NCBI GenBank assembly: GCA_016705005.1
Contig: JADIZB010000001.1
Span: 1 to 64,000 of the forward strand
Origin: Bacteroidales bacterium
GTDB lineage: Bacteria; Bacteroidota; Bacteroidia; Bacteroidales; Lentimicrobiaceae
Length of the DNA stretch: 64,000 nucleotides
Direction: 5' to 3'
Within the stretch, counting starts at the first letter, position 1. Every line of letters begins with the position of its first letter. Made by a program: the position numbers and the translations under genes. The notes under the pieces were generated by a model. The model did no database searches. It was not told the DNA's origin and saw nothing but the letters and a program-made list of their open reading frames with translations. Positions 35,701-44,800 of the stretch are shown here, in pieces.

Positions 35701-36957
35701 ATCAAACAAGGTAGGTTTTCCGGTAACAGTTCCGGTAAAGTCGATGGTTGGCTGACCGCCCACCCCTTTGAGTGTTACTTCTTTATTGATAAGAACCTGT
35801 TCATTGAAAGTTTCAGGGTCAAGTTCAAGCACATCACCGGTGGCAGTATTACCGGCGTTGATGGCCTGCTGAATGAAACAATAACTCGCCTGGGTTCCTG
35901 TTACATCATGTACATTGCTGATAATTGTCCAGGTATAGGTATTTTCGGCAGCGCATCCTCTTCCCTGATTATCTGACCTCTTTGCTTTAATAATTAATGA
36001 TGGAATCTTAAACAGGGTTGAAGATATTGGCGTTCCTGACAAATAGGTATTCCAGGTTGAACCACCATCTGTGCTGTATTCAAATGAGTCTGAGCAATTA
36101 TAACCTCCGGTTCCATTGGTAGCGAGCGTTGCGTAAAGATCCGGTCCTGCGCAGACAGACCCTTGAGGCTGGCTGAGTGACATTGTTGGAGCAACCGGCT
36201 GGGGCACAACTTCTATAATAAAACTATATCCAAAGCCTCCGCTCTGGGTAACTGTCCATGCTGTTGATGTATTTACCGCAGGGCTGACTCCGGTAAAAAC
36301 AGCCATTCCACCTGAAGCCACTACATCCTGATATCCTGAACTGTATGGATATGTTTGCTGAAGTCTGTAGGTGCTACCATCCATTGCCTCATTCACTGTG
36401 ACAATCACTGAACCACCTTCACATATTGTGGCTTTCATCGGGTTCATGCCGTTCGGCTCAAGTGCCGGTGAAGTGGTTACATTGGTGGCCATGGGAGCAT
36501 AAACCATTCCACCATCATTTTCTTTAAACAATCCCGTTCCTTCGGCTTTCATACCAAGACCGGCTTTTGCATCCAGTATAAAGGAATAGGCGAAACTTCC
36601 TGAACCAGTTTCAATAATGGTAATCAGTTGTTTGCCTGAAGCATTCACCTTAAAGGCCGGGATCCTGAGTAGGCCTCCCTGTGATACAACCTCTAAGTAT
36701 GCATTGTCGGCCGGATAGGTCCGCTGAATGCGATAGGTGCTGCCGGGGGATGTGGCAGGTATTGATATGTCCAGCATATTCCCGGCCTGCATGGTCACCG
36801 TGTTTTCGACCAGGGCGGGATTGGTGCGGATGGGTGCTTCATAGCGCTGGGCCAGGGTACTTCCAACGGTAAAAAAGCACAACATAATAATTACCGGCAG
36901 GAAAACTCTTCCCAGGGGTAACCGGTTTAAGCCTAAGGGTAAATGTTGATCTTTCAT
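29698..36957 (-). CDS. Giant beta-helix surface protein, N-terminal part (frame breaks near 29764)
   Basis: 2419 codons as read, but the last 19 residues (after GGLAIK) are out of frame. The true protein continues into the 19250-29740 frame for a total near 5,900 aa. It has a signal peptide (to about residue 37, TVGSTLAQ) and N-terminal Ig-like domains to about 340. Four right-handed parallel beta-helix modules follow, starting near residues 350, 797, 1179 and 1571. Each opens with a C-x-IQ-AI-DA type segment (for example TFCSIQAAIDD) and then many N-x-I-x-N-N repeats. Such solenoids occur in adhesins and in carbohydrate-active enzymes, but no lyase or hydrolase motif was recognised. Module 4 is closely similar to module 5, which lies beyond the frameshift, showing that both frames belong to one gene. 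Upstream is a 1.4 kb AT-rich gap that should hold the promoter. Confidence 0.88.
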   Translation of the reverse strand: MKDQHLPLGLNRLPLGRVFLPVIIMLCFFTVGSTLAQRYEAPIRTNPALVENTVTMQAGNMLDISIPATSPGSTYRIQRTYPADNAYLEVVSQGGLLRIPAFKVNASGKQLITIIETGSGSFAYSFILDAKAGLGMKAEGTGLFKENDGGMVYAPMATNVTTSPALEPNGMNPMKATICEGGSVIVTVNEAMDGSTYRLQQTYPYSSGYQDVVASGGMAVFTGVSPAVNTSTAWTVTQSGGFGYSFIIEVVPQPVAPTMSLSQPQGSVCAGPDLYATLATNGTGGYNCSDSFEYSTDGGSTWNTYLSGTPISSTLFKIPSLIIKAKRSDNQGRGCAAENTYTWTIISNVHDVTGTQASYCFIQQAINAGNTATGDVLELDPETFNEQVLINKEVTLKGVGGQPTIDFTGTVTGKPTLFDISANNVTIENIHFNVDLAKLRSAVIASAAGIDNIVVKDNTIDAYGTPTGSYGDRNAVSINYGGSTNYRVASGGVDNVLFQGNTVNGTLPGSFFRAAIALDEGAGVFSDNTLQTINHDILVRFCSNGDVNISDNNLNGGGIELSDQNAGAGTITVSGNIFTGAGAPGTAMLRLKNNYNAIPHLLSLNTFNNYEWAVSLENMNNTTLDGNAFNTASITAHAVVINTKSISSNSNAIVQVALSATLKNNQFNGTGNAVTFQNHDSDNDSYGSFIMGSSGNENSFASTLNSFIVFDNQTGSSNGSTFPVYLTTGGWPTTMACWDQNLNAEFNRFDMGSGLQLPGVMNFTERTALEGKLFHKPDASCLGFITTFYPVHNLTQDTYYLSIQAAVTAANANDVIECAEYTYNERVVIDKSLILQGADEANCIVDGTGLGNGRGILINNGITGVTIQNLTVRNFAGANGNIDGGIYAIGGNNNLSIQHVTIKDNVGGSGFYANGPVDNVLLDDVTSSGHTISARGIVIWNGLKSNITIRNCEVFNNNCCGIELQDGTATGVLMENNNVYNNGDNGFGLTGMQGPGENLIKDNTVTNNGRFGIEIKNPNGSGLATGAGRIVVEGNTVSRNVAITDARDIVGIAAFRRGVLPGNVDVPTGVVVQNNTVSGYTQTSTSDGFGIVVEGTNHSVLNNNVSGCDVGIQQQAGHTPYPGDGDQSNLTDFYFGRGNSPITCGITMTGNTYSSNGTDTRNVSVGGAGFVVNTNTGKTFCSIQAAIDDAATLAGHTIQVSAGTFNENVVLNKSVIVQGAGTANTIFTPLTACSGTGVSITSAGAKLKDVKITNYSNGVAVSSTGNEINNVESVSNCNTGLELGAGTGSLTILNSKLNNNTSLGFRKGTAPGISGFTMNNCEVKGNNFGCNIYANSSTGNVFDNVSITNSNISNNKQKGLYFEALSNAILENLTMDNNGTDIAYNNNCGIDINLKYASYSNISIQNCDITNSGVTGTSTDPQAPVAIAVKGRDDAPSYNTVPATLDNVLIKNNRISGPQNGIRIGEYGKTNATPTNLRIEGNDLSYAFANKAVISRINADISLDCNWHGSTDLATVLATFTEGGSGSIVMSTILDAGTDGNFAVGFQPSGNCTCPSGNLVTNTNTSETFCSIQAAIDDPQTLDGHLLTVGPGTYIENIIVSKQLTINGPNAGISPNGGTRVPEAILVPAVKAIATGEIVHIAASNVTLNGFTLDGDNTALISGYSSTNGADIDAAEGVTVYETGINNLIVQNNIFKNLSYFGVTLYDYAAGVPSSGHVITDNKFQDFGTYDSGSGVDFWGGGVLLYNNQYTRIANNVMTNVRLGVQTGNFYQANPGSSSSQVIDNNAIEARRTGVFHNLHYTAASTFTFSNNTITALNNANETRWDGIALSSLSVPSVSYNNTINGNSITRTNLTKGYEIWNVQTPVSESTISGGSVSGVDIGVFANNYEGYSSDGGDGAHATLSNLTISPKAGGTGIRLLDSPSSVIHANVQLAIGAGVVVNGGDYGLVVENASAKAISPLGNLALNGQTAKYIRLIGNANDIDATAVIFDSKSGSAMTLTELFATEDKIDHKIDLATLGFVTVKAENAFVTDIAAPTSTNNDYTRILNAVELVSNNWSINLHGTFDWTESNASASWALGNDGLVSPADNYAIYVPANLNGITFTAPEGLSSATINGPGDLPTANLEGVLAFEGGDNQNWTISNIEFSEFDMPIAMFNGAGGTDAFNGTTITNNKFNIAKDLNKTIAPADPNQNIGLHFSHGANQTISNNIFNVPADGISDGANYSTIVVMQSNTSGGAVYDGLKIKDNTINVTGIPNPTEPAVIRGIWENGANSNAAIEISGNVFTNTNAGNTADLNRQVAFWITSVSSGSKKVEYKNNEVSGFSEGVAWIGGLYTSYTPPSYLTGQFPVEIKNNKFDGTKNAVVVRKAVTSTNPGSPALINNNSFTNLVSGGLAIKTKEQVMHCRIVTGLEHPTAT
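29760..29764 (-). other. Frameshift site in an A5 run joining the two giant-gene frames
   Basis: On the minus strand the gene reads GCT ATA AAA ACG AAG, giving a short false tail. If the A5 run had six A, it would read GCT ATA AAA AAC GAA GGA ACA GGT and run straight into the 3496-codon frame (LAIKNEGTGDALSNCNWFG). The joined peptide CNWFG...GFQP.G.C has a counterpart at the end of beta-helix module 3 (CNWHGSTD ... GFQPSGNC), confirming the expected frame. Confidence 0.9.
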
Positions 36958-38387
36958 AACATTTTAAATTAATTGTTGATTATTTGTGGTTGGATATGTT
37001 CAGTTTTTATTCTGTTCTATTGAAAAAAAATCAAATCAGACAGGCCGAGAAGATGCAGTCAATATGGTAGTTGAATCATTATTTTATATCACATTCAAAT
37101 ACTAATAACAAGTGTGCTGACAGGATTGAAATCCGGTCAGTTACAGGTGATCTTAATGGAAAAGTCAGTAAATCAGGAAGGGTAGCAGTCTGAGTATGAG
37201 ATCGTGATACAAATATTCAAATCAATAATTCAATGTTTAAGACCGATCTATGGATGATGTATATTATTATTTTACAATCACTTAAATCAGCCGGTAGTTT
37301 TTCCGTTATTCATCGGCTCCTGTTGCTGGAAACGATTTCATAATGCACTATTATCTATTTGTACTCTTTGGGGTTTCTACTTTATATAGATAGTAACATA
37401 TGTCTTTCGAAGACACATTTATGTAATAAATTTAATGTTATTACATATCTTCTATTTTGTGCAGCTAATGTATATTCTGTTTTTGTTCTATACAATATTA
37501 ATTGGTTCTGATTCTTGAATTCTTTACTTATTTATTATAATTCATTTTTCTGAACTATACATCTATTACATTTACTATATTTCAAATTAATCTGTGTATA
37601 TCAATAAAATGTTTTACTTAAAAATTACACAAATATTCACAGATAAGGTTGGACCTCAATTCATAATGCATTATATATATATGTTACATCGATGAATAAT
37701 TGACTTTGAATTCCAATAGTGTAAGATTATCTCTCTGCTATAAAACATCACAAATATCCGGTTCCTGGATATTTTTCACGACGATGGATTGCATCCGGTC
37801 AGAACAAGTTATACTAAAATCTTTAAACAAAATTTCTCAATATCTCGCAATAGACTAATAATAAATCGGTTACAAACGAGTTTGAAATTATAAACTCTGT
37901 TTTAAAACTTCATCGATATAAAAGGAAATTATACTTCAACTTTTCCTGAAAACGAAAGGGAACCAGTTCAGTTAAAAAAAAGCAGCTGGCGGATTCTGCA
38001 GGGAAGAAAACAGGAATTGACAGATTTACCCATCTGATTAAATGACTGTTACCATAGATAACAGTTACTTTCAGCTCTGACTATAATAATATTTATCCGG
38101 GCTTGCTTGAATACTATGGTCGGTAAACCCCTTGCTGTGGTATTGGTCAGTTGTTATGACCAGAGAAGCATATTATGGAAGAATAAGTGTATGTGCTCTG
38201 CGATTAATTCAATATCCACAGGTTTGTCGCTTCCCTCTTCCAAAGCTATATTATCAAGGGATGCACAACCCTCTGTGCAGTGACATAGCTGATACTGGCA
38301 CGTTCTTATTAAAAAAACGGCTTATGTACTGCAATGAAAAATTGAATTATTCTTTAAAGGTGGTAGTTAGTTCTGAATTCGCGATGT
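36958..38387. other. 1.4 kb AT-rich gene-free region upstream of the giant gene
   Basis: No convincing gene. The one longer ORF (38132-38413, plus) has no recognisable features and overlaps the end of the acylphosphatase-like gene. The region is markedly AT-rich (for example 37360-37700) and contains a small perfect hairpin, gtctt-tcg-aagac, near 37402-37414. It probably holds the promoter of the 36957 gene, but no clear -33/-7 pair was found. Confidence 0.5.
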
Positions 38388-38738
38388 TTACAATCCGAAA
38401 AATCCGATTTTGAAGCTTACACTTCTTGCTTTCTTAATCTGCGATCCTGGAACAGGAATCAATGTCGGCATGATTTCCAAATAAACACAATTGAGCATCC
38501 GGTCAGGAATGGTCATGATACTGATTACTTTGCTGTATGGCGTCCCTTGTCTGAGTATATTAACGAATTGTTGCAGTACACTGTCTTTACCCTCAGCATG
38601 TATTACAATGCCTCCGGTGTCACCATAATATGAAATATTACCTACAATACCAAGTTCCTTGCCTTTTTTCAAAGCATAAAAACGAAATCCTGTATGTCTT
38701 GCATCCAGACTGATAATAATTTTAATAGCTGTCCTCAT
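38388..38738 (-). CDS. Acylphosphatase-like protein, copy 2 (catalytic Asn absent)
   Basis: I start at the ATG at 38738 (MRTAIKIIISL), not the ORF's upstream Met at 38774. It aligns with the paralogue's MKTAVNLVV and is preceded by a strong AAAGGAGG ribosome-binding site. The 116-aa protein has HTGFRFYALKKGKELGIVG with the phosphate-binding Arg, then GNISYYGD where a true acylphosphatase has G-x-V-x-N (Asn replaced by Tyr), then VIHAEGKDSVLQQFV. The C-terminal tail is basic and ends KIGFFGL, like the paralogue's ARIFGF. It lies just downstream of the DUF255 gene on the same strand but 620 bp away, so it is probably transcribed alone. Function unknown; its recurrence beside the secreted-protein units at both ends of the locus is suggestive. 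Confidence 0.75.
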   Translation of the reverse strand: MRTAIKIIISLDARHTGFRFYALKKGKELGIVGNISYYGDTGGIVIHAEGKDSVLQQFVNILRQGTPYSKVISIMTIPDRMLNCVYLEIMPTLIPVPGSQIKKARSVSFKIGFFGL

Positions 38739-39359
38739 ATTGCCTCCTTTCTGAAACCCTGGTAACAATGTCAACTTTTATCATCCGCCAGATCTTCAGT
38801 TAATGTTATAATTTGTTTCCCTCTAATTTTAATCGCAATCCTATAAATTAAATCTGTTAAAGAATCAGTAAAATTTAACTTTTTTTGATTCTCAAAGAGA
38901 ACCATTCTTTCCGGTATTTCAGTTCATTTTCCGTTTTCCCCATGTTAATCAGCTATGTCAGTAAAATTTTCTTTACAAACTTTAGTTCAATAGGGTAGCA
39001 AACCCTTACCGGTGTTGGCAATAAACCTGAAACGCAGGTTTTCAACGGTATTTTTTTAATTTTCAAACAGTAAAATGGAAGAAATGTACGAGTTGAATGT
39101 GACGGTAAAGGTAAGAACCAATCATGAAATATCAATAGGTTAAAATACTACTTTTTCAAATAAAAAGCAAATAACAGAGTAGTATTTTTACTTACTGCGA
39201 GTAAGCTTATATAAAGTATTGGGTCATCCTCCTGCAAGTTATTATCATTCATTACTTTAGCAGTTTGAATTCGTGAATTTTGATGCTAATTTACGATTTA
39301 TAAATCCGAACCAACAGGAAATCAAAGGATTTTTTCAAAAATTTCTCAGAATAATTTCT
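38739..39359. other. Intergenic region between DUF255 gene and acylphosphatase-like copy 2
   Basis: About 620 AT-rich bases. No convincing gene; a 60-aa minus ORF (38953-39135) has no recognisable features. It includes a small inverted repeat (aacctg-aaacg-caggtt near 39024-39040), too short and lacking a T-run for a confident terminator call. Confidence 0.5.
38743..38750 (-). promoter_or_regulatory. Strong Shine-Dalgarno (AAAGGAGG) deciding the start of acylphosphatase-like copy 2
   Basis: The minus strand reads AAAGGAGGCAAT-ATG. Bacteroidota genes usually lack strong Shine-Dalgarno sequences and most starts in this window have none, so this one stands out and fixes the start at 38738. Confidence 0.6.
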
Positions 39360-41372
39360 CTATAAAATCAGATCAACCACAGAGCCCACCGGAGTAAAAC
39401 AGGTATTCCCTTCACAACGGTATATAAGATTTTTATCAGTCACGAACCTTTCCCTGAAAACAGGCAATCCTGATTTCAGGGTAGCAGCAGCAATCAGAAC
39501 ACCAGGCAGGAATTTGCGGTTAAGGATGGCTGCATTTTTACCTGCATCCGGTCCGGTTATAACCAGTGTGGTTTTTACATAGGCCAATTCCAGTGCTACA
39601 CCGGCCCAAGCTGCATAGGCTGCCGGGTAGGCAACAATCCGTTCCCGGAGATTGCTTACCATATTGACTGCCCGATCAATATATCGCGAATTTTCAAAAT
39701 AATGTCCCAATGTCAGTAATATCCTTGCCATAACAGCATTGCCTGAGGGTTCTACACCATCGGTTGTTCCAACGATTCGGGCCACAGCCGGGGAAGTTCC
39801 GCCCGATTGGCCTGGTAATGGCGAATACCAGAAGAATCTTCCTGTAGAATCTGAAAAATTTTCAATCACAAAAACTGCTATTTCTTCTGCCCTGAAAAGC
39901 CATTCCTCATCAAAGGTTACCTGGTAAAGTGAAATCCATGCATCAGCCAGATAAGCATAGTCATCAAGCATGGCAGGAATCTTCGCTTCTCCATTCTTCC
40001 ATATCCTGTTGAATGAAACATCCCCGTTGTTGCTGAGTTCATTCAGAATGAACCTTGCTGCTTTCAGGGCTGCATCAAGCCAACGCTGGTTTCCGGTTGC
40101 TCTGAATGCATCGGCCAGCGCTTTGATCATCAGAGCGTTCCACGACAATACAGCTTTATCATCGAGTGACGGAGGTATTCTCTCTTCACGGGCTGCCAGC
40201 ATGAGTTTACCGGCCATACGGAGCAATTGTTTCAACTCCTCTTCCGAAAGGTGCTGTTGCGATGCAAAGTATGCTTCATCTTTTGGACGCATAAGGATAC
40301 TCTTTCCCCTTTCCCAAAGGCCGGATCCACCTATTCCCCAGTAGTCAGACAGCAAATCACCGTATTCAGGCAGAATTTCGTTCACCTGCTCACGGTTCCA
40401 AAGGTAAAAGGAACCTTCCTCACCTTCGCTGTCTGCATCAAAAGCCGAAAAGAACAAGCCCTCCGGACTTGTAAGACCATGGAGGACAAATTCTATGGAC
40501 TGTTCAGCTATTTCAATATAAAACCGCTCTCCGGTATGCCTGAACATATTGACATACAAAGTGATAAGCTGGGCGTTGTCGTACAGCATCTTCTCAAAAT
40601 GTGGAACTTTCCATTCTGCATCTGTGCTGTATCTGGCAAAACCGCCACCTATCCGGTCGAAAAGCCCTCCGCAGACCATCCCGAGCAGCGTTGTTTTCAA
40701 TTGGGCCAGGGCTTCAGGATTCCCGGTCATTTTTTGATACTGCAATACAAACTGCCAGACAACCGGCATCGGGAACTTGGGTGAACCGCGTAAGCCACCA
40801 AGTTCAGTATCAAAACTCCATGACAGCTTCGCATAGGATTCTTCAACCATCGCAACTGAAATTGCCTGCATTTCTGCCGGTGCACTGATCAGATTCATCT
40901 CCCCGATTCCCCTGATAAGGCGTTCGGCCTGCTCCTCAAGCTCATGACGGCTGTTCCTGAATAAACCACTGATCTGCTCCAGCAGGCTGACCCATTGATC
41001 AGGCCTGAAGTAAGTTCCGCCCCAGAACGGCCTGCCATCGGGCAGCGCAAAGCAATTAAGCGGCCAACCGCCACTGTTGTGCAGCAACTGAACAGCGCCC
41101 ATATATACATGGTCCAAATCAGGCCGCTCTTCACGGTCTACCTTGACACAAACGAAACTGCGGTTCATTATCTCCGCAATTTCAGGCTTACTGAAACACT
41201 CATGCTCCATCACATGACACCAGTGGCAGGCTGAATAGCCTATGCTGATCAGCAGTGGCCTGTTGCTGGTTTCAGCCTCTTTCAGCGCTACTTCTCCATA
41301 TGGATACCATTCAACCGGATTATGGGCATGTTGTAAAAGATAAGGACTGGATTCGTGGATCAATTGGTTCAC
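39360..41372 (-). CDS. DUF255/YyaL-type protein with thioredoxin-fold domain
   Basis: A 670-aa protein without a signal peptide. The N-terminal 160 residues are the DUF255/Thioredox_DsbH domain: 'NQLIHESSPYLLQHAHNPV.WYP', SIGYSACHWCHVMEHE with a C-x-x-C pair (Cys49, Cys52), 'KVDREERPD.D', and GGWPLNCFALPDGRPFWGGT. The remainder resembles the alpha-helical (six-hairpin) barrel of the family, with 'GLFDRIGGGFARYSTD..W.VPHFEKMLYDNAQL' type motifs and FFSAFDADSEGEEGSFYLW. Relatives are B. subtilis YyaL and mammalian SPATA20; their biochemical role is not settled. The length is typical of the family. It appears to be a single-gene unit. Confidence 0.93.
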   Translation of the reverse strand: MNQLIHESSPYLLQHAHNPVEWYPYGEVALKEAETSNRPLLISIGYSACHWCHVMEHECFSKPEIAEIMNRSFVCVKVDREERPDLDHVYMGAVQLLHNSGGWPLNCFALPDGRPFWGGTYFRPDQWVSLLEQISGLFRNSRHELEEQAERLIRGIGEMNLISAPAEMQAISVAMVEESYAKLSWSFDTELGGLRGSPKFPMPVVWQFVLQYQKMTGNPEALAQLKTTLLGMVCGGLFDRIGGGFARYSTDAEWKVPHFEKMLYDNAQLITLYVNMFRHTGERFYIEIAEQSIEFVLHGLTSPEGLFFSAFDADSEGEEGSFYLWNREQVNEILPEYGDLLSDYWGIGGSGLWERGKSILMRPKDEAYFASQQHLSEEELKQLLRMAGKLMLAAREERIPPSLDDKAVLSWNALMIKALADAFRATGNQRWLDAALKAARFILNELSNNGDVSFNRIWKNGEAKIPAMLDDYAYLADAWISLYQVTFDEEWLFRAEEIAVFVIENFSDSTGRFFWYSPLPGQSGGTSPAVARIVGTTDGVEPSGNAVMARILLTLGHYFENSRYIDRAVNMVSNLRERIVAYPAAYAAWAGVALELAYVKTTLVITGPDAGKNAAILNRKFLPGVLIAAATLKSGLPVFRERFVTDKNLIYRCEGNTCFTPVGSVVDLIL

Positions 41373-41876
41373 GGGCTTTTCAGTTAATAATTAAAAGTTA
41401 ACAGTTAACAGTTTTGAGAGGAATTCTATTTAACACACTATGTTTTAGCGGCAGACAGCAGCCGGCAGTTAAAAAAAGTCATATTTACCCTGAGCAATAT
41501 TGGTGAGCAATGGGCGAACCAGGCCGAAGGGTGTCATTCATCATTCAGATCGTATTCCTGCAAAACTAAACAACAACAGGGAGGCCCGGAGTGTTTGATA
41601 TGATGTTTCATGAAAATGCATGAAACACCCCTGATTTGTTAACAATCAAATTTCAGTGATCGAATTCAAAGCAACAAAATTTCATAAGGTTTTCAATATC
41701 AAACCAAAAGCAGGAATATTTGGTTCAAAATGTTTAGTTATTTAGATTTAATATAATTTAGCGGAAATATGCCTATCTCTCTTTTGCCTGGTCAATTCTG
41801 TAACAAACAGTAGGTCGATCCGTGGTAAAATGACAGAGCCTGCAACCTGCGATTTTTCACCAAAAAAAACTGACAC
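41373..41876. other. Divergent intergenic region (DUF255 gene / subtilase gene)
   Basis: About 500 bases between two divergent genes, so it should hold promoters for both. A short direct repeat (gttaacagttaacagtt, about 41396-41412) was noticed. No gene and no clear TAnnTTTG element found. Confidence 0.5.
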
Positions 41877-44800
41877 ATGAGATTTCTGATTTTATTTCTG
41901 GCTATTTCGCTGATCAGCCCTGTAATGGCCCAGCAAACCTACAAAGTTAAAAGGGGCGAACGACCTGTTATCAATCTGGAATCAGTTCCTGAAAATGCAT
42001 ATTATAAAGGTGTGATCAAAATCAAACTGAATGATTCCTACACCAGTCAGATGGATGATAATCCAGCCCGTATCGGTGCTGATGGAATTGTCAGATTAGG
42101 GATTTTCAATATAGATCAGCTGAATGCGCAGTTTGGTGTGAATAATTTCGGACTTCCTTTCAACAGTCCGGCTTTTTCAGGAAAATTCACAGAAAGGCAC
42201 AGGGCATGGGGGTTCCATCTCTGGTATAAACTTTACTTTGATGAATCGGAGGATGTTAAAGCATTGATTCGGGCTTACAGTGCATTGCCTGAAGTGATGA
42301 TTGCCGAACCGGAATACAGGAAGGAACTGGTGAACCAGGATAAACCCATACTCTATCATCCGGAAGAAGATTCAGAAAGAGCCGTCAGCTGGACACCGGA
42401 TGATCCCAGATACAATGAGCAATGGCATTACGACAATACCGGGCAGCAGAATGGTACACCGGATGCCGACATTGATCTGCCTGAAGCCTGGGAAATAACC
42501 AAAGGAAATCCTGAAGTGATTGTTTGCATTGAAGATGGTGGAATCAATTATACACATGGCGATATTGCCGCCAATATGTGGTCGGGCATTGGGTATAATT
42601 TCGTTAACAACACCCCCAATGTCAGCTCTCATGACCATGGCACCCACGTGGCAGGCACTGTTGCTGCCGTCAGCAACAACGCCGTAGGTGTTGCCGGAGT
42701 GGCCGGGGGAGCCGGAACCGGTGATGGGATAAGGCTGATGTCGTGTCAGGTCTTTACCAACGGCGGATCCGGTGGATTTGAAAATGCCCCCATCTGGGCA
42801 GCCGATAACGGGGCAGCCATTTCACAGAATTCATGGCAATACACTTCTCCCGGAAATTACGATCAGGCTGTGCTTGATGCCATCGATTACTTTAATGTAA
42901 ATGGTGGCGGGGAAGCCCTGGTTGATGGTGGAATTACCATTTTTGCTGCCGGCAACAACGATTCGCAGTCACAATATTATCCCGCTTTTTATTCGGGCAC
43001 TTTTTCGGTTGCAGGACTGACCAACCAGGATAAAAAAGCATGGTATTCAAATTACGGCGACTGGGTTGAAGTTGCCGCACCCGGGGGTGAAACCGACAAT
43101 GTAAATGCACGGGGTGTTCTGAGTACTCTTCCCAACAATACCTATGGATTTTACCAGGGAACATCCATGGCCTGCCCCCATGTTTCAGGACTGGCGGCAC
43201 TGATCGTCTCACTGGCTTATGGACAGTTCACCCCACAACAGGTGGCGGATATCATCAAAAACACCACCGACAACGTGGATGCGGTGAATCCTGGATTTGA
43301 AGGCCAGCTCGGCAGCGGCAGGATCAATGCCTTTGCAGCCCTTACCGAGGCGCAGGAACTCATGATCAATGTAGATAATCCGCTTGCTTTTTCAGCCCTG
43401 GCCGGCAGCAATGTCCAGGTTAACCTGAACTGGGTGAAAAACCAGGATAACGATGATGTGATGGTAGCCTACGCACCTGACAATGTTTTCGGTGATCCGG
43501 TCCAGACCCAGACCTACCAGGTTGGTGATGTTATTGAAGGTGGCGGAACCCTGATCTATAAAGGGCCGGAATCGGCTTTTATCCATTCAGGACTCACAAG
43601 CAACACACCATATTATTATAAAGCATGGTCACTGAACGGGGTGCCTGAATATTCGCAGGGCCTTACAACTTCGGCCACTACTCTTAAGGAACCCATTACA
43701 GTATTCCCTTACCACCAGGGGTTCGATGCGGAGATGTTTCCGCCTGCAAACTGGGACAACAAGCAGCTCAGCGGCACAGGGATGTGGGACCGGCAAACCA
43801 CCGGAACCAATCCCGACTGCCTTCCTCATACTGGAGAAGCAATGGCCAGGTACAACAGTAACCTGTTCGCCTCCGGCACCAGTGGTATCCTTGTTACGCC
43901 ACCGGTTCAGTTTATGAATGACGATTATGAAACAAGTATCTGGATATACCGGGATGGTAACCTTCCGACAAACACTGACAGGATTGAAATTTATGCCAAC
44001 ATAGCACCAAATACCGGCTTTGCCAGTCTGCTGGGTACCATTCACCGTTCGAAGGAACTTGCACCTGTTGAATCTGCTGACGGATGGTATCAGTATACTT
44101 TTGATATCCCTGCATCATTCCATAATAAGCTAACTTACCTTGTGTACAAGGGAATCAGCGATCAGGGCAACAACCTGTTTGCCGATGATATAAGCATAGA
44201 GATTCCTGTCACCTGTTTCCCGCCGGTTGATCTGAGCATCGGAGAAATCCTTTCATCGTCTGCAACAGTGAGCTGGACAGGTGTCGCTCCGGCTGCAGCC
44301 TGGGATCTGGAATATGGTGTTGCCGGATTTGAACCCGGAACAGGAACGCTGCTTTCAGGCCTGACCAATCCTGTTTCTGATCTTGAAGGACTCGATCAAA
44401 ACACAGCCTATGAAGTTTATGTGCGTGGAGCCTGTGAAACCGACAACACCAGTACCTGGGCCGGACCTGTTGGCTTTACTACGATTTGCAGTGCTTTAGC
44501 CCCATGGGATGAAACTTTCGAAACGATGAACAGCAGTTTTGATTGCTGGCAGGTTTTTCGCAACACCGCTGAAGACGGTGGATTGAACGGGAATAACCTG
44601 ACACCGGTGACAGAAGGTTCATGGTTTGTCTGCACTCCGGATTCGTTTGAAGGAAACGGTGCAGACTACATCTTCACCGGTGATCGATCCGCAGCCATTC
44701 TACCCGATGCCACGGATTTCAACTGGATGATTTCAGGCGATTTGATCATCCCGGAATCGGGTAAAACCGATCTCAGTTTCTGGATGAACTTTACCAATGA

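Noticed and set aside
38132..38413. 93-aa plus-strand ORF
   Set aside because: No recognisable domain or signal, in an AT-rich gap and overlapping the acylphosphatase-like gene.
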